From Geomonas oryzae (lineage in GTDB: Bacteria; Desulfobacterota; Desulfuromonadia; Geobacterales; Geobacteraceae): a stretch of DNA of 64,000 nucleotides. The notes below the pieces were generated by a model, which worked only from the letters and a program-made list of their open reading frames with translations, was not told the origin of the DNA and ran no database searches. Position numbers and translations under genes: made by a program. The stretch is taken from contig NZ_RAHW01000006.1 of the NCBI RefSeq assembly GCF_004117875.1, positions 62,001 to 126,000 of the forward strand, read 5' to 3'. Shown one piece after another: positions 1-10,700 of this stretch; positions within the stretch are counted from its first letter, which is position 1; every line of letters begins with the position of its first letter.

Positions 1-1165
1 GATTCTGGTTAAGGAGCTCGATTCGGTCAACGCCAACCTGCTGAGGCAGAGTCTGGAAGAGCAGGGTTACGTCGTATTCGAGGTGCGCAAGAAGCCGTTC
101 CAGTTCCTGCTTGAGTCCGGCATCGGTCGCAGGAAGATCGGCAATAAGGAACTCCTGCTCTTCAACCAGGAGTTTCTGGTGCTGCTCAAGGCGGGGCTTC
201 CCATCATACAGGCGCTCGATACCATCCTCGAGTCCGGCACCGGAAAGCTGAACGAGATCCTCGGCGCCGTGCGCGAGGACATCAAGGGGGGGCTCGCGCT
301 CTCCGCAGCGCTGGAGAAATACCCCAGGATTTTCCCGCAGCTCTACATCGCCTCCATCCGCGCCGGCGAGCGCACCGGTGACCTGCCACAGACCATCCGG
401 CGCTACATCGCCTTCCTGAAAAGGACAGAGGGGTTCCGCGGGAAGATAATAAGTTCGCTTTTTTATCCGGCGATCCTCATTTCCGTCGCCGTGATCGCCA
501 TCGCCCTGCTCCTTGTTTACGTGGTACCGACTTTCAGCCAGATTTACGCCGACTCCGGCAACGCCCTCCCGGTGCCGACGCAGATGCTGATCAACTCGAC
601 CAAGGCGCTGCGCCACTACCTGCCGGTGTTCATCGGCATGGTCGCGGTCGGCATAGTGTTGTTTCGGCGCTGGAAGGAGACCGAGGCGGGACGCTACCGC
701 GTGGATGCGATGAAGATCAAGACTCCCTTCGTCGGCGCCATCGCCATCCGTTACGCGCTCGCGGGGTTCACCAGGACCCTTGCCACCGTGCTCGGCTCCG
801 GTATCCCGGTGGTGGAAGCGATGCGCATGTCGGTCGGGACCCTGAACAACAAGGTGCTGGAACGCGGCCTTTTGTTGGCGGTGCACCGCGTCGAGGAGGG
901 GAGCAAGCTCTCCACCGCCCTTGAGAACATGAAGCTGCTTCCGCCGCTTGCGCTGCGCATGCTGTCGGTCGGCGAGACCACGGGCGCACTGGAGGAGATG
1001 CTGGGCGACATCGCGGACTACTTCGAGGACGAGATCGAGCGCAACCTCCACGTTTTGAGCACCGCCATCGAGCCCGCCATCATGATTGTCATGGGCGTCG
1101 TCATAGGTACCATCATCATCACCATGTACCTGCCGATCTTCAAGATCGCCAGTACCGTAGGCTAG
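1..1165 (+). CDS. gspF: Type II secretion inner-membrane platform protein GspF (5' partial)
   Basis: Polytopic inner-membrane protein of the secretion/pilus assembly platform, expected to contact the GspE ATPase. The frame is open from base 2 to the stop at 1163-1165, so the start lies left of the window; the in-frame GTG at 83 is probably internal because the codons before it (ILVKELDSVNANLL...) fit the family N-terminus. Two T2SSF repeats are visible (about bases 160-530 and 745-1120), separated by hydrophobic segments near bases 473-535 and 617-675, with a last membrane helix at the C-terminus (MIVMGVVIGTIIITMYLPIF). It heads the cluster as seen here and is followed after 7 bp by gspE. PilC of type IV pili is the same family; the neighbours mix both systems. 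Confidence 0.93.
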   Translation, partial: ILVKELDSVNANLLRQSLEEQGYVVFEVRKKPFQFLLESGIGRRKIGNKELLLFNQEFLVLLKAGLPIIQALDTILESGTGKLNEILGAVREDIKGGLALSAALEKYPRIFPQLYIASIRAGERTGDLPQTIRRYIAFLKRTEGFRGKIISSLFYPAILISVAVIAIALLLVYVVPTFSQIYADSGNALPVPTQMLINSTKALRHYLPVFIGMVAVGIVLFRRWKETEAGRYRVDAMKIKTPFVGAIAIRYALAGFTRTLATVLGSGIPVVEAMRMSVGTLNNKVLERGLLLAVHRVEEGSKLSTALENMKLLPPLALRMLSVGETTGALEEMLGDIADYFEDEIERNLHVLSTAIEPAIMIVMGVVIGTIIITMYLPIFKIASTVG

Positions 1166-1172
1166 AGGGACC

Positions 1173-2894
<1,722 letters not shown>

Positions 2895-2903
2895 GTGCCT
2901 GAT

Positions 2904-3818
2904 ATGCTAATGTCCAGCAAAAGTCTCGGGCTTGAGCTTTCCCCCGCCGGGTTCAGCTTCGCCCTTGCTAGCGGCGGCAAAGTTCCCCTCGTGGAGGCGG
3001 GACTCTCCCTGCCGTTCGCGCCGGGGATGCTGACCCTGTCCCGCCGCGAGCCCAACATCACCGATGCCAAGGGGTTCGTTGCCCAGTTGAAAGAGGCCCA
3101 CCTGCGCCTGCTCACCAGGGAGCGCGCCGTCAACGTCTCGCTACCCGACGCCGTCGGCCGCGTGGTGCTCCTCGAACTTGAGGCGCGCTTCAGGAGCCGG
3201 GAGGAGGGGCTGGATGTGATCCGCTGGAAGCTCAAAAAGAGCCTCCCCTTCGACGTCGGTTCGGTGCAGCTTGACTACCAGATCCTGGAGGAGAAGGAGA
3301 ACGGCGCGGTTTCGCTCTTGGTCTCCCTGATTTCGCGCCCGGTGGTGACCCAGTACGAGGAGCTGCTCGTCGAAGCGGGGCTCGAGCCCAAGCTGATCGA
3401 CTTCACCTCCTTCAACCTCTACCGCCTCTTCACCCCGCGCCTGGACCTCGCCGAAGACGGCGCCTTCGTCTCCTACTACCAGGGGACCATGACGGTGCTG
3501 ATCTTCAACGGCGGCGTGCTGAACTTCTACCGCAGCAAGGACGCGGCCGGGGAGGTGCAGCACCTGTTCCGCGAGGTGAACAGCTCCTTCCTGGTTTACG
3601 GTGACCAGTTCCCGGGTCAGGCGGTGAGCGAGGTGTTCTGCATGGCGTCCCCGGGGGATGCCGAGTCCTTCCGTGCGCTCGTCGCGGAAGCGAGCGGCAT
3701 GGAGCCGGTACTGCTCGACCTGGAGCGCATGGTGCGCCAGGGGGCGACCCTTGGACTGGACCGCCCCGGCATGCACGCGCTGGCCGGCGCCCTCGGCGCC
3801 GCGCTTAGGAGCCTTTAA
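2904..3818 (+). CDS. PilM-like actin-fold assembly protein (GspL cytoplasmic-domain equivalent)
   Basis: About 304 aa with a SHS2/actin-like ATPase pattern: an N-terminal beta segment (SLGLELSPAGFSFALASGG), a middle part with RWKLKKSLPFDV and LIDFTSFNLYRLF typical of PilM, and no membrane segment. PilM sits on the cytoplasmic face and binds the N-terminus of PilN; in classical type II systems GspL fuses both parts. A GTG at 2895 directly follows the gspE stop, but GGAG at 2889-2892 is too close to it; the ATG at 2904 is better spaced and is preferred. The next gene starts 1 bp after the stop. Sequence conservation in this family is low, so the call leans on gene order. Confidence 0.82.
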   Translation: MLMSSKSLGLELSPAGFSFALASGGKVPLVEAGLSLPFAPGMLTLSRREPNITDAKGFVAQLKEAHLRLLTRERAVNVSLPDAVGRVVLLELEARFRSREEGLDVIRWKLKKSLPFDVGSVQLDYQILEEKENGAVSLLVSLISRPVVTQYEELLVEAGLEPKLIDFTSFNLYRLFTPRLDLAEDGAFVSYYQGTMTVLIFNGGVLNFYRSKDAAGEVQHLFREVNSSFLVYGDQFPGQAVSEVFCMASPGDAESFRALVAEASGMEPVLLDLERMVRQGATLGLDRPGMHALAGALGAALRSL

Positions 3819-3819
3819 C

Positions 3820-4386
3820 ATGAGACTCACCATCAACCTCGCCACCAGGCGCTACGTCAACAAGCGCCAGCTGAACGCGGTGCTGGCGGTCTGCTTCGCG
3901 GTCGCTTCGCTGCTGCTCGTCTACCTCGTGCGCGAGGTCGCCACGAACCAGGCTGAGATCAACAGGATCAAGGGCCAGGTGGCCACGGCGAGCCGCGGAC
4001 CGGCGGGTGCTCCCCCCATCCCTGCGGCGCAGATGAGCGAGCTCGATGCAAAGATCGCCTTCGCCAACACCTTGATCGATCGCAAGACCGTGAACTGGGT
4101 GGGGCTTTTGGACAAGCTGGAGCAGGTGGTGCCTGCCGGTGTCATGGTCACCCAGGTCGACCCCTCCGCGCAAGCGGGAGAGGGGGACAAGGAAAAGAAG
4201 GGGACGCAGGGGATCAAGGTCACCGGCATCGCCCTTAGCTTCGCAAACCTCCGCGCGCTGCTGGAGAACATGGAACGGACCCCCGGCTTTTCCGAAGTGC
4301 TTCTTTTGAACCAGGGCGAGTTGAAGGTGGATACCTCGCAGCGCGGGTACACCTTTTCCGTTTCCTGCAAGGTCAGCTACCGATGA
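3820..4386 (+). CDS. PilN-like inner-membrane assembly protein (GspL C-terminal equivalent)
   Basis: 188 aa bitopic protein. It opens with the PilN signature MRLTINLATRRYVNKRQLN, followed by one membrane helix (about residues 20-42), a coiled-coil-like stretch and a ferredoxin-like periplasmic domain near residues 90-185. The conserved N-terminal INL motif is the part that binds PilM in type IV pili, and the PilM-like gene ends 1 bp upstream. The frame is open further upstream to 3658, but that part overlaps the PilM-like gene; the ATG at 3820 is the homologous start. The last 4 bp overlap the next gene. Confidence 0.85.
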   Translation: MRLTINLATRRYVNKRQLNAVLAVCFAVASLLLVYLVREVATNQAEINRIKGQVATASRGPAGAPPIPAAQMSELDAKIAFANTLIDRKTVNWVGLLDKLEQVVPAGVMVTQVDPSAQAGEGDKEKKGTQGIKVTGIALSFANLRALLENMERTPGFSEVLLLNQGELKVDTSQRGYTFSVSCKVSYR

Positions 4387-4937
4387 ACTTCCAGACGATA
4401 CTCGACATGATGGCCGCACGGCGCAAGGTGTTCACCTTTTTGGCGTTTCTGCTGCTGATCGCCGTGGGGATCGAGGCCTACCTCGCCACCTACCAGAGGC
4501 CGGAGCTTGCCAAGCGCCAGCAGGAGTGGTTCGCCAGGCGCGACTCCCTTGCCCGCGGGGAGACCGAGGCCGACGCCACGAGGTACCAGCGCGGCATGCG
4601 CGACCTGGAGCAGTTCCGCAGGCTGCTCATCCCCAAACGCGACTTCGCGGCGGCTCTGGGCCGTATCTACGAAACCGCAAACCGCAATTCCCTCTCCCTG
4701 CAAGGTATCACCTACAAACCGGGACAACTGATCAAGGGGACGCAGGTGCTGCCGTACGTCGTCTCTTTCCAGGTGAGCGGGAAGTACGGTGCGGTCAAGA
4801 ATTTCCTTGTCGACATGGTGCGCTTCCCGGAGATGGTGACCGTGGACACCATGACGATCGGGAACAATAAAGCGACCCAGGAAAAGGTCGACATGAAGCT
4901 CCAGACTACGGTCTATCTGCTAACGGAGGGGGCATGA
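4383..4937 (+). CDS. PilO-like inner-membrane assembly protein (GspM equivalent)
   Basis: 184 aa with a short cytoplasmic N-terminus, one membrane helix (VFTFLAFLLLIAVGIEAYLA, about residues 15-34), a coiled coil (about 35-85) and a C-terminal ferredoxin-like domain that includes YVVSFQVSGKYGAVKNFLVD. PilO and GspM pair with PilN/GspL to form the periplasmic collar of the assembly platform. The start codon overlaps the end of the PilN-like gene (ATGA) and the stop overlaps the next start (ATGA), so the three are almost surely translationally coupled. Confidence 0.83.
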   Translation: MNFQTILDMMAARRKVFTFLAFLLLIAVGIEAYLATYQRPELAKRQQEWFARRDSLARGETEADATRYQRGMRDLEQFRRLLIPKRDFAAALGRIYETANRNSLSLQGITYKPGQLIKGTQVLPYVVSFQVSGKYGAVKNFLVDMVRFPEMVTVDTMTIGNNKATQEKVDMKLQTTVYLLTEGA

Positions 4938-5569
4938 ACCGCCAGAAACTCGCGCTTTTCCTTCTGCTGATAGCCCTGGCGGGTGCCGTGGCCTACGCTT
5001 TCCTGCGGTCTCCAAGGCAACAGGAGGCCCCCGCCCTCAAAAACCGCCCCGGGGTCAAGGCCACCACGATACGCAAGGACCCGGGGGCGCAGAAAAACGC
5101 GACGGCACCTGCCGGGGGAGTACGTCTGGACCTGTTGCAGGGGAACAACGCCGGGTCAGGCGGTTTCCGGCGCAACATCTTCGCCCCGCTTTTCCGGGAA
5201 GAGGTAAAGCCCGGGACGCTCAAACTGCCGCCGCCACCGCCGCCGCCCCATAAACTGCCGCCGCCCCCTCCCCCGGTCGCCGCGCCGGCTCCGCCGCCAC
5301 CGCCGCCACCGCCGACCCAGGCGCAACTGGACGAGGCGGATCTTGCGAAGATCGTCTTTCTCGGATTCCTCAAGAAGGGTGGGGAACGCACCGTGTTCCT
5401 CTCCAAAGGGGGGGAGATCTTCGTGGTCAAGAAGGGGGGGCAGGTTGGCCCCAAATTCAGGGTCGCCGACCTTACCGATGACGCCATCACGATAAAGTCG
5501 GTCGATTCCGACCGGCAGATGGTGATACCGCTGGTAGAGAACAGGTCGCTCAGCACGCGCCGCAAGTAA
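4934..5569 (+). CDS. GspC/PilP-like periplasmic connector with polyproline linker
   Basis: 211 aa. One N-terminal membrane anchor (about residues 5-25) is followed by a basic, low-complexity region, a striking polyproline linker (residues about 96-130, runs of 6-9 prolines) and a C-terminal small beta domain (LAKIVFLGFLKKGGERTVFLSKGGEIFVVKKGG...) that resembles the GspC homology region/PilP fold. Such proteins bridge the inner-membrane platform to the N domains of the secretin. The position between the PilO-like gene and the secretin fits this role. The rigid Pro-rich arm may span the periplasm. Whether it is better called GspC or PilP cannot be settled by eye. Confidence 0.75.
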   Translation: MNRQKLALFLLLIALAGAVAYAFLRSPRQQEAPALKNRPGVKATTIRKDPGAQKNATAPAGGVRLDLLQGNNAGSGGFRRNIFAPLFREEVKPGTLKLPPPPPPPHKLPPPPPPVAAPAPPPPPPPPTQAQLDEADLAKIVFLGFLKKGGERTVFLSKGGEIFVVKKGGQVGPKFRVADLTDDAITIKSVDSDRQMVIPLVENRSLSTRRK

Positions 5570-5591
5570 CCAGGCCTCAAGGAGCAACTGC

Positions 5592-8147
5592 ATGCATAGA
5601 CTAAGATCGATCTCAACCCTCATGCTGGTTACCGTGGCCCTCTCCGGCTGTGCCGCGGGACGCACCGCTTTCAGCAAGGCCGAGCAGCTAGAGCGCGAAG
5701 GGAACCTGGACGGCGCGCTGGTGAAGTACGCCGAGGTCGCCTCCGCACACCCCGACAACGGCGAATACCGGGTCAAGCTCCTCAACGTGACCGCTGCCGC
5801 CGCCAGGGTCCACTTCAAAAAAGGGGAGACCTTCTTCGAGAAGAAGAACTACGACGAAGCCGTGCGCGAGTTCCAGAGCGCCTTCGCCATGGACCCGGGC
5901 TACGGAGAGGCTAAGCTGCGCGCGGAGCAGGCGCTGAAGCTTCGAAACGCCCAGACCTATCTGCAGGAGGCGTTGGACTTCGAGAAGGAACACAAGCTGC
6001 GCGACGCCATGATCTCCTTCAGGCACGTGCTGCAGTTCGACCCGGAAAACGCACCGGCGAAAGAGGGGCTGGACCGCATCCTCGCCACCAAGAAGAGCAA
6101 ACTCGACGGTTTCGACCTGAACCTCAAGTCGACCAAGCCGATCACCTTGAAGTTCAAGGACGCGAAGCTCAAGGACATCTTCTCCATCCTGACCCAGCTC
6201 TCCGGGATCAACTTCGTCTTCGACGATGCGGTCAAGGACGTGAACATCTCGCTGCACCTGGAGAACGGTAGCTTCCAGCAGGCCATGGAGCTCTTGACCG
6301 GGATGCAGAAGCTGGACAAGAAGGTGCTGAACGAAAGCACCATCATCATCTATCCGAAGACCCCGGACAAGCAGAAGCAGTACGAGGAACTCTTCCTGCA
6401 GACCTTCTACCTGAACAAGCTTGACGCGAAGAAGGCGGTCAACCTTGTGCGCACCATGCTCCAGGTGAAAAAGATCTACGTGAACGAGGAGGCGAACGCC
6501 CTCGTGATCCGCGACACCCCGGAGGTGATCGAGGTGGCGCGCAAGATCCTGGAGGCGAACGACGTCCCCGATGCCGAGGTGCTTCTCGAGGTCGAGGTGT
6601 TCGAGCTTTCCAAGAAAGACTCCGAGACCTTCGGCATGCTCCTTTCGCGCTACGGGACCTCGATGGGAGTCACCACCCCGAACGGGAAGTTTTTCTCCGA
6701 CACGCTTAGCACCACGGCTACCACTTCCGCCACCACCGGGACCACCACCACCGTCGCGGATACGAGCAGCCTGCTCAATCTGTTCCGGGTGAGCGGCTAC
6801 AACGGCTACATCACCATACCCAACGCGACCTTCAACTTCGGCAAGACCATGGCCAACGGAGAAACCCTGTCCAATCCGAAGATCAGGGTGAAGAACCGCG
6901 AGAAGGCGAAGTTCAACGTGGGTACCCGCGTGCCGATCACCACCACGTCGTCCACCTCCACCGGCACCAGCGTCAACGTCCAGTACGTCGATGTCGGCGT
7001 CAAGGTGAACGCCGAGCCGACCATCCAGCTGAACAACGAGGTCTCCATCAAACTGGGCCTGGAGGTCAGCTCGATCCTGCAGCGTGACACCGTCGGTACC
7101 GACCAGGCGACCACCGTGGTCACCATCGGTACGAGGAACCTCGACACGGTGCTGTCTCTGAAGGATGGCGAGACCAGCATCATCGGCGGTCTGATCCAGA
7201 AGAGCAAGACCGACAGCAAGGACAAGGTGTTCCTGCTGGGAGACATACCGGTGCTCGGTTCGCTCTTCTCGAACACGGACAAGTCAAACGACAAGAACGA
7301 ACTGCTCCTGGCGATCACACCGCGCATCGTGCGTGGCGTGTCGGTGCCGGACACCGATGTGGCGGCCTTCTGGTCCGGCCGCGAGGACGATCCTTCCACG
7401 AACAAGCCGTACCAGTCCTTCATCGAACCCGAGTTCGTGCCGCAGGACGCCGCGGCTCCGGCTCCGGCCAAACCGGTCCCGGCGCCGAAGCCCGCTCCCG
7501 CTCCCGCGCCGGCTGCGGCTTCCGCGCCTCCCGCGGTCCCTGCACCCGTCCCCGCCCAGGTCCCTTTCGATGAGCCGAACCCGGAGGACAACCCCGAGCT
7601 GCTCCAACCCGTGAACCTCGCTCCCGAAGCGCCTGCGGTGACTCCCCCCGCTGCGCCGGCGGCTCCGGTTCCCGCGCCGGCCGCGCCGGCGGCTCCGGCG
7701 GCTCAAAAGGCGCCCGCCGCCCCTGCAGCGGCCGCCCCGCTGGCTAAGGCGCTGCTCGCCTTCACGGTGCCTCCTTCCGTCAAACTTAACGACCAGTTCA
7801 CCGTGCCGGTGACCGTGGCGGATGTGCAGGGTCTTGAGAGAGCGGTGTTCGTCGTGAACTACGACCCGAAGGTGCTCGAGCCGGTTGCACAGTCGGAAGG
7901 ACCGCTGCTGGAGCAGACCGGGAAACCTGCCTCCTTCCAGTCCTACGCCGACAAAAAGAAGGGGGAGGTCTGGATTTCCGGCACGAAAGGGGAGGGGACT
8001 CCTGCCAACGGTGCGGTGGCCATGCTGACCTTCAAGGCGATAGCGAAGGGGAGCACCGCTCTTTCCTTCTCCAACACGAGCTTCACCGGCAAGGCGGGAG
8101 CTGTGATCACCGTCACCCCTTTCAAGTCGGTAGTGGAGGTAAAGTAG
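5592..8147 (+). CDS. gspD: Secretin GspD/PilQ family with N-terminal TPRs and C-terminal cohesin-like domain
   Basis: 851 aa outer-membrane pore protein. It starts with a lipoprotein signal (LSGC, acylated Cys at residue 20). Residues about 25-160 hold two to three TPR-like units (FKKGETFFEKKNYDEAVREF). A STN/N0 domain follows (172-255), then an N1 secretin repeat (about 262-330) and the secretin beta domain with the family motif KDGETSIIGGLIQ and LLLAITPRIVRG (about 395-585). After an Ala/Pro linker (615-715), residues 716-851 (LAFTVPPSVKLNDQFTVPVTV ... AMLTFKAIAKGS) match the pattern of cohesin-like carbohydrate/dockerin-binding beta sandwiches. The TPR and cohesin modules are additions to the usual secretin. 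It lies 22 bp downstream of the GspC/PilP-like gene. Confidence 0.92.
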   Translation: MHRLRSISTLMLVTVALSGCAAGRTAFSKAEQLEREGNLDGALVKYAEVASAHPDNGEYRVKLLNVTAAAARVHFKKGETFFEKKNYDEAVREFQSAFAMDPGYGEAKLRAEQALKLRNAQTYLQEALDFEKEHKLRDAMISFRHVLQFDPENAPAKEGLDRILATKKSKLDGFDLNLKSTKPITLKFKDAKLKDIFSILTQLSGINFVFDDAVKDVNISLHLENGSFQQAMELLTGMQKLDKKVLNESTIIIYPKTPDKQKQYEELFLQTFYLNKLDAKKAVNLVRTMLQVKKIYVNEEANALVIRDTPEVIEVARKILEANDVPDAEVLLEVEVFELSKKDSETFGMLLSRYGTSMGVTTPNGKFFSDTLSTTATTSATTGTTTTVADTSSLLNLFRVSGYNGYITIPNATFNFGKTMANGETLSNPKIRVKNREKAKFNVGTRVPITTTSSTSTGTSVNVQYVDVGVKVNAEPTIQLNNEVSIKLGLEVSSILQRDTVGTDQATTVVTIGTRNLDTVLSLKDGETSIIGGLIQKSKTDSKDKVFLLGDIPVLGSLFSNTDKSNDKNELLLAITPRIVRGVSVPDTDVAAFWSGREDDPSTNKPYQSFIEPEFVPQDAAAPAPAKPVPAPKPAPAPAPAAASAPPAVPAPVPAQVPFDEPNPEDNPELLQPVNLAPEAPAVTPPAAPAAPVPAPAAPAAPAAQKAPAAPAAAAPLAKALLAFTVPPSVKLNDQFTVPVTVADVQGLERAVFVVNYDPKVLEPVAQSEGPLLEQTGKPASFQSYADKKKGEVWISGTKGEGTPANGAVAMLTFKAIAKGSTALSFSNTSFTGKAGAVITVTPFKSVVEVK

Positions 8148-8165
8148 CCCTTCGGGCTTTTCATC

Positions 8166-8657
8166 ATGCGGAAAATCCTGGCAGACAATCGAGGGCTTAG
8201 CCTGATCGAGCTGGTGGTGACCATGGTCATCCTGACCATGCTCGCTTCGCTGATCCTCCCCTCGGCCCAGTTGGCCTCCAAGAGGACGAAGGAACTCGAG
8301 CTGAGGAGGAACCTGCGCGAGATCAGGACGGCCATCGACGAATACAAGAAGAACTACGACAAGGTGCAGTCCGATCAGAAGACCGGGCAGGTGATCAACA
8401 AGAGCGGCTACCCCGCTACCCTGGAAGTGCTCGTCGAGGGGGACGACTTCGGCGGTCTCGTCAAGGAAAAGAAGAAGTTCCTGCGCCGGATCCCGAAGGA
8501 TCCCTTCTACCAGGCCCAGGAGGGGGATCCGGCCTGGGGGATGCGTTCCTACGCCGACGAGCCCGACAGCAAAAACTGGGGCAAGGAAGACGTCTTCGAC
8601 GTGTACTCCCTGAGCCAAGGGGTCGCAATTGACGGCACGAAATACAAGGACTGGTGA
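8166..8657 (+). CDS. Type II secretion pseudopilin (GspG family), first copy
   Basis: 163 aa with a prepilin peptidase site RGLSLIELVV: cleavage after Gly, Leu instead of the usual Phe at +1, and the essential Glu at +5, followed by a 20-residue hydrophobic helix. The C-terminal domain has the GspG pattern (LEVLVEGDDFGGLVKEKKKFLRRIPKDPFYQ, then WGMRSYADEPDS), in which the KDPF region precedes a calcium loop in major pseudopilins. Insertion of about 20 residues relative to the next gene makes it the longer of the two. It probably has a specialised (minor or alternative) pseudopilin role. Confidence 0.88.
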   Translation: MRKILADNRGLSLIELVVTMVILTMLASLILPSAQLASKRTKELELRRNLREIRTAIDEYKKNYDKVQSDQKTGQVINKSGYPATLEVLVEGDDFGGLVKEKKKFLRRIPKDPFYQAQEGDPAWGMRSYADEPDSKNWGKEDVFDVYSLSQGVAIDGTKYKDW

Positions 8658-8661
8658 CCTC

Positions 8662-9075
8662 ATGTTGAAGAGGATACTGAAGACAAAGCGTGGCTTCACG
8701 CTCATAGAGCTGATGATCGTGGTAACCATCGTCGGCATCCTCGCGGCGATCGCGGCTCCGAACTACCAGTGGGGCATCATCAAGGCGCGCGAGGCGGTGC
8801 TCAGGGAGGACCTCTACAACTTCCGCACCACTATCGACCAGTACTACGCCGACCAGGGAAAATACCCGGAATCGCTGCAGGAACTGGTGGACAACAAGAA
8901 CAAGTACCTGCGGGATATCCCGAAGGATCCCTTCACCAGATCGAAAGAGACCTGGGTGGTGAGCGCCCCCCCCGCGACCGAGACCACCGACGGCGCCGCG
9001 ACGGGAGGCGTCTACGACGTGCACAGCGGCTCCACGCTGATCGGCAGCGACGGCGTCCCGTACAACGAGTGGTAG
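8662..9075 (+). CDS. Major type II secretion pseudopilin GspG-like (OxpG-type)
   Basis: 137 aa. It has a canonical prepilin signal KRGFTLIELMIVVTIVGIL (Gly, then mature Phe, Glu at +5). The globular part DLYNFRTTIDQYYADQGKYP and YLRDIPKDPFTRSKETW is classical GspG. The ATG at 8662 follows the upstream stop by 4 bp; the frame is open to 8629 but that overlaps the first pseudopilin gene. In Geobacter sulfurreducens an atypical type II system with pseudopilin OxpG is needed for metal-oxide reduction and export of a multicopper protein (published work on oxpG). Orthology with that gene is inference from gene order. Confidence 0.9.
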   Translation: MLKRILKTKRGFTLIELMIVVTIVGILAAIAAPNYQWGIIKAREAVLREDLYNFRTTIDQYYADQGKYPESLQELVDNKNKYLRDIPKDPFTRSKETWVVSAPPATETTDGAATGGVYDVHSGSTLIGSDGVPYNEW

Positions 9076-9093
9076 CGAAGAGGCTTTCAGACG

Positions 9094-9765
9094 ATGATAC
9101 AGATGCACAACGTTTTCATGTCGTACCAGCCGGAATCTAGCGCGCTGGCCGATATCAACCTCAAAATCCCCAAAGGGGATTTTGTTTTTTTGACCGGGCA
9201 GTCCGGCGCCGGCAAGTCGACGCTCTTGAAGCTCGTCTACGCCGACCTCACCCCCACCCGGGGGCAGGTCCTCATCGACGGGGTCAACCTGACCCGGCTC
9301 TCGCGCTCGCAGATACCGCTTTTGCGCCGCTCCATCGGGGTGGTCTTCCAGGACTACAAGCTCCTTCCGAACCGCACCGTGCTCGAGAACGTGGCGATCA
9401 CGCTCGAGGTGCTCGGGTGGGGCAAACGCGACATCGGCAAGAAGGTGTTCCACATCCTAAAGCGCATGGGGCTTGAGGACAAGGTGAACGCGACCCCGCT
9501 CAGGCTGTCCGGCGGCGAGCAGCAGCGCGTCGCCCTCGCGCGCGCCCTGGTGAACGACCCGAAGATCCTCGTGGCGGACGAGCCCACCGGGAACCTCGAC
9601 GACGAGAACAAGGAGGCGATTCTCTCGATCTTCAAGGAGGCCAACAACCGTGGCACCACGGTGGTCGTGGCGACCCACGACCGGCGCGTCATCGAGAACT
9701 CCCATCGCACGGTGATCCGGCTGGACAAGGGGCGGATCGTGGAGGTGCCCGATGTCCAAGGCTAA
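9094..9765 (+). CDS. ftsE: Cell division ABC transporter ATP-binding protein FtsE
   Basis: 223 aa ABC ATPase with Walker A GQSGAGKST, Q-loop VVFQDYKLL, signature LSGGEQQR, Walker B ILVADEPTGNLD and the switch His in ATHD. The opening MIQMHNVFMSYQPESSALAD and length are typical of FtsE. Together with FtsX it uses ATP to activate periplasmic amidases at the septum. The stop overlaps the ftsX start by 14 bp. The gene follows the pseudopilin by only 18 bp with no terminator, so it may be read from the secretion operon. Confidence 0.96.
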   Translation: MIQMHNVFMSYQPESSALADINLKIPKGDFVFLTGQSGAGKSTLLKLVYADLTPTRGQVLIDGVNLTRLSRSQIPLLRRSIGVVFQDYKLLPNRTVLENVAITLEVLGWGKRDIGKKVFHILKRMGLEDKVNATPLRLSGGEQQRVALARALVNDPKILVADEPTGNLDDENKEAILSIFKEANNRGTTVVVATHDRRVIENSHRTVIRLDKGRIVEVPDVQG

Positions 9766-10699
9766 CAAGGGTGCGGTGCGCCCGAAGCTCGAACAGGAAG
9801 GCTTTTTCGGCAGACTTTCCTACTTTTCCAGCCGCGCGGTCGCAAACCTCAGGCAAAACGTCTTCGTAAGCGCGGTGACCGTCGGGACCATCGCCCTTGC
9901 CCTCCTCATCGCCTCGCTCTTTCTCCTGGTGTACGTGAACCTGGACGGGATGGCGCAGGGGTGGAGCGACAAGGTGCAGGTGACCGCCTACTTCGACCAG
10001 GAACCCGCGCCGCTTGCCGTGGCCGCGCTGAAGGGTAGGGTGCAGGCCATCCCCGGCACCGCGAAGGTGATCTTCGTGAGTCAGGCCGAGGCGGAAAAAC
10101 GGCTCAGAAGTCGTCTTAAGGGGCAGGAATCGCTCCTCGAGGGGATCACCCAGGAGGTGCTCCCCGCATCGCTTGAGATCCGCCTCGACCGTGAGCACCG
10201 CGACAACGAATCGGTCGCCGCCTACGTCAGGAAACTCAAGCAGATCCAGGGGATCAGCGAGGTGCAGTACGGCGAGGAGTGGGTGCAGCGCTTCAATTCC
10301 TTCATGAACCTCTTCCGGCTCATGGGTGGGCTGCTCGGCGCCTTCCTGACCATCACCGTGCTCTTCATCGTCTCCAACACGATAAAGCTCACCATCTACG
10401 CGAGAAAGGACGAACTGGAGCTTTTGGGCCTCGTGGGAGCGACCCGCTTCTTCATCAAGGCCCCTTTCCTGATCGAGGGGGTGCTGCAGGGGGCCGCCGG
10501 CGCGGTGATATCGCTTCTGGCGCTCCTTGCCTGCTACTACACCTTCCTGAAGAACGCCGGTGATTTCCTCGGCATCAACCCGGCCTCGGCCGGACTCTCC
10601 TTCCTCCCCGCCACGCACCTGGCCGGCATCGTCGCCGGCGGGGTCCTGCTGGGCTTTATAGGAAGCGCCACCTCGCTCAAAAGGTTCATCAACGTCTAG
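9752..10699 (+). CDS. ftsX: Cell division protein FtsX (permease-like)
   Basis: 315 aa with the FtsX layout: a cytoplasmic N-terminus, TM1 (VTVGTIALALLIASLFLLVYV, about residues 45-65), a large extracellular loop (70-185), then three further membrane helices (about 190-215, 240-265 and 285-310) around a FtsX domain containing NTIKLTIYARKDELELLGLVG. It has no ATPase; it partners FtsE encoded just upstream and transmits the ATP cycle to the EnvC-type activator encoded 2 bp downstream. Confidence 0.95.
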   Translation: MSKANKGAVRPKLEQEGFFGRLSYFSSRAVANLRQNVFVSAVTVGTIALALLIASLFLLVYVNLDGMAQGWSDKVQVTAYFDQEPAPLAVAALKGRVQAIPGTAKVIFVSQAEAEKRLRSRLKGQESLLEGITQEVLPASLEIRLDREHRDNESVAAYVRKLKQIQGISEVQYGEEWVQRFNSFMNLFRLMGGLLGAFLTITVLFIVSNTIKLTIYARKDELELLGLVGATRFFIKAPFLIEGVLQGAAGAVISLLALLACYYTFLKNAGDFLGINPASAGLSFLPATHLAGIVAGGVLLGFIGSATSLKRFINV

Positions 10700-10700
10700 C

